Assembly (NCBI GenBank): GCA_022710245.1
Contig: JAKLHH010000073.1
Coordinates: 1-13,298, forward strand
From: Myxococcota bacterium
Lineage (GTDB): Bacteria; Myxococcota; Polyangia; GCA-2747355; JAKLHH01
Length of the DNA: 13,298 nucleotides
Reading direction: 5' to 3'
Part shown: positions 13,240-13,298 of the stretch, one piece after another
Numbering within the stretch: the stretch's first letter is position 1
How the letters are laid out: each line of letters opens with the position of its first letter
The notes under the pieces: model-generated
Database searches by the model: none
Told to the model about the DNA's origin: nothing
What the model saw: only the letters and a program-made list of their open reading frames with translations
Program-made: the position numbers and the translations under genes

Positions 13240-13298
13240 CGCGAGCCCTCCGTGGCTGCGGTCATCGCGCCCATCGCGGTCATCGCGAGCCCTCCGTG
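13211..13298. repeat. 44-bp tandem duplication of the gatB RBS and start
   Basis: Units 13211-13254 and 13255-13298 match at 41 of 44 positions, the differences lying together at 13226-13229 against 13270-13273. Each unit carries GGAGG and an ATG on the minus strand. The unit is itself made partly of 9-bp steps (TCGCGGTCA-like) that encode MTA/TTA/MTA at the GatB N-terminus. The second unit reaches the window end, so more copies may follow. Confidence 0.9.
13236..13283 (-). CDS. Possible 15-codon mini-ORF overlapping the gatB start
   Basis: The upstream repeat unit has its own GGAGG-N7-ATG (ATG 13283). Its frame, MTAMGAMTAATEGSR, ends in TGA that overlaps the gatB start codon as ATGA, because the 44-bp period is not a multiple of three. 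It could couple translation into gatB, or be a by-product of duplication across a gatA-gatB junction. There is no evidence that the peptide itself matters. Confidence 0.35.
   Translation of the reverse strand: MTAMGAMTAATEGSR

Noticed and set aside
1..13298. Defence island, phage, transposon, or biosynthetic cluster
   Set aside because: No transposase, integrase, nuclease, toxin-antitoxin pair, NRPS/PKS or CRISPR-type repeat is seen; base composition is even apart from the promoter regions.

Overview
This is a GC-rich window, with C or G in most third codon positions, that reads like chromosome of a Myxococcota-type bacterium (formerly Deltaproteobacteria). The inference rests on the strong GC3 bias, a DUF4388(PATAN)-DnaJ-TPR fusion with a long Pro/Ala-rich linker, several lipoproteins including a cysteine-rich one with a DAG-type tail, and a stand-alone PP2C phosphatase. 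No mobile element, CRISPR array, tRNA or rRNA is visible. Most genes are housekeeping or envelope genes. The unusual content lies in the gaps and in repeats.

Layout. Positions 1-9 are the start of a leftward gene with a good promoter and ribosome binding site. Rightward from about 151 come pbpC (penicillin-binding protein 1C) and, overlapping its stop codon, a lipoprotein L,D-transpeptidase; together they form a peptidoglycan-synthesis pair ending at 3767. A leftward block follows (read from 7553 down to 3823): a DUF192 protein, a PP2C phosphatase, a cysteine-rich lipoprotein, a UDP-sugar epimerase, and a lipoprotein carrying a GspC-like PDZ domain. A divergent control region (about 7554-7659) separates this block from a rightward pair: a 42-residue single-span membrane peptide and an 860-residue DUF4388-linker-DnaJ-TPR protein. 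Converging on that pair from the right edge are gatB (tRNA-dependent amidotransferase subunit B) and mtnA (methylthioribose-1-phosphate isomerase), both leftward.

The most interesting observation is a 51-nt element present twice, 44/51 identical without gaps, each copy beginning within 6 nt after the stop codon of a rightward gene (pbpC, and the DnaJ-fusion gene). Six of the seven differences form three compensatory base-pair changes in a hairpin whose 10-nt loop and 18-nt 3' flank are invariant. That is the signature of a conserved structured RNA or hairpin repeat, and I do not recognise the family. Copy 1 sits directly after the start codon of the transpeptidase and is therefore also translated.

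Other notable features are a 44-bp tandem duplication of the gatB ribosome binding site and start codon that creates a 15-codon mini-ORF overlapping gatB by ATGA; a perfect dyad in the divergent control region; a hairpin that could cover the ribosome binding site of the membrane peptide; and three separate repeat families inside the linker of the DnaJ fusion.
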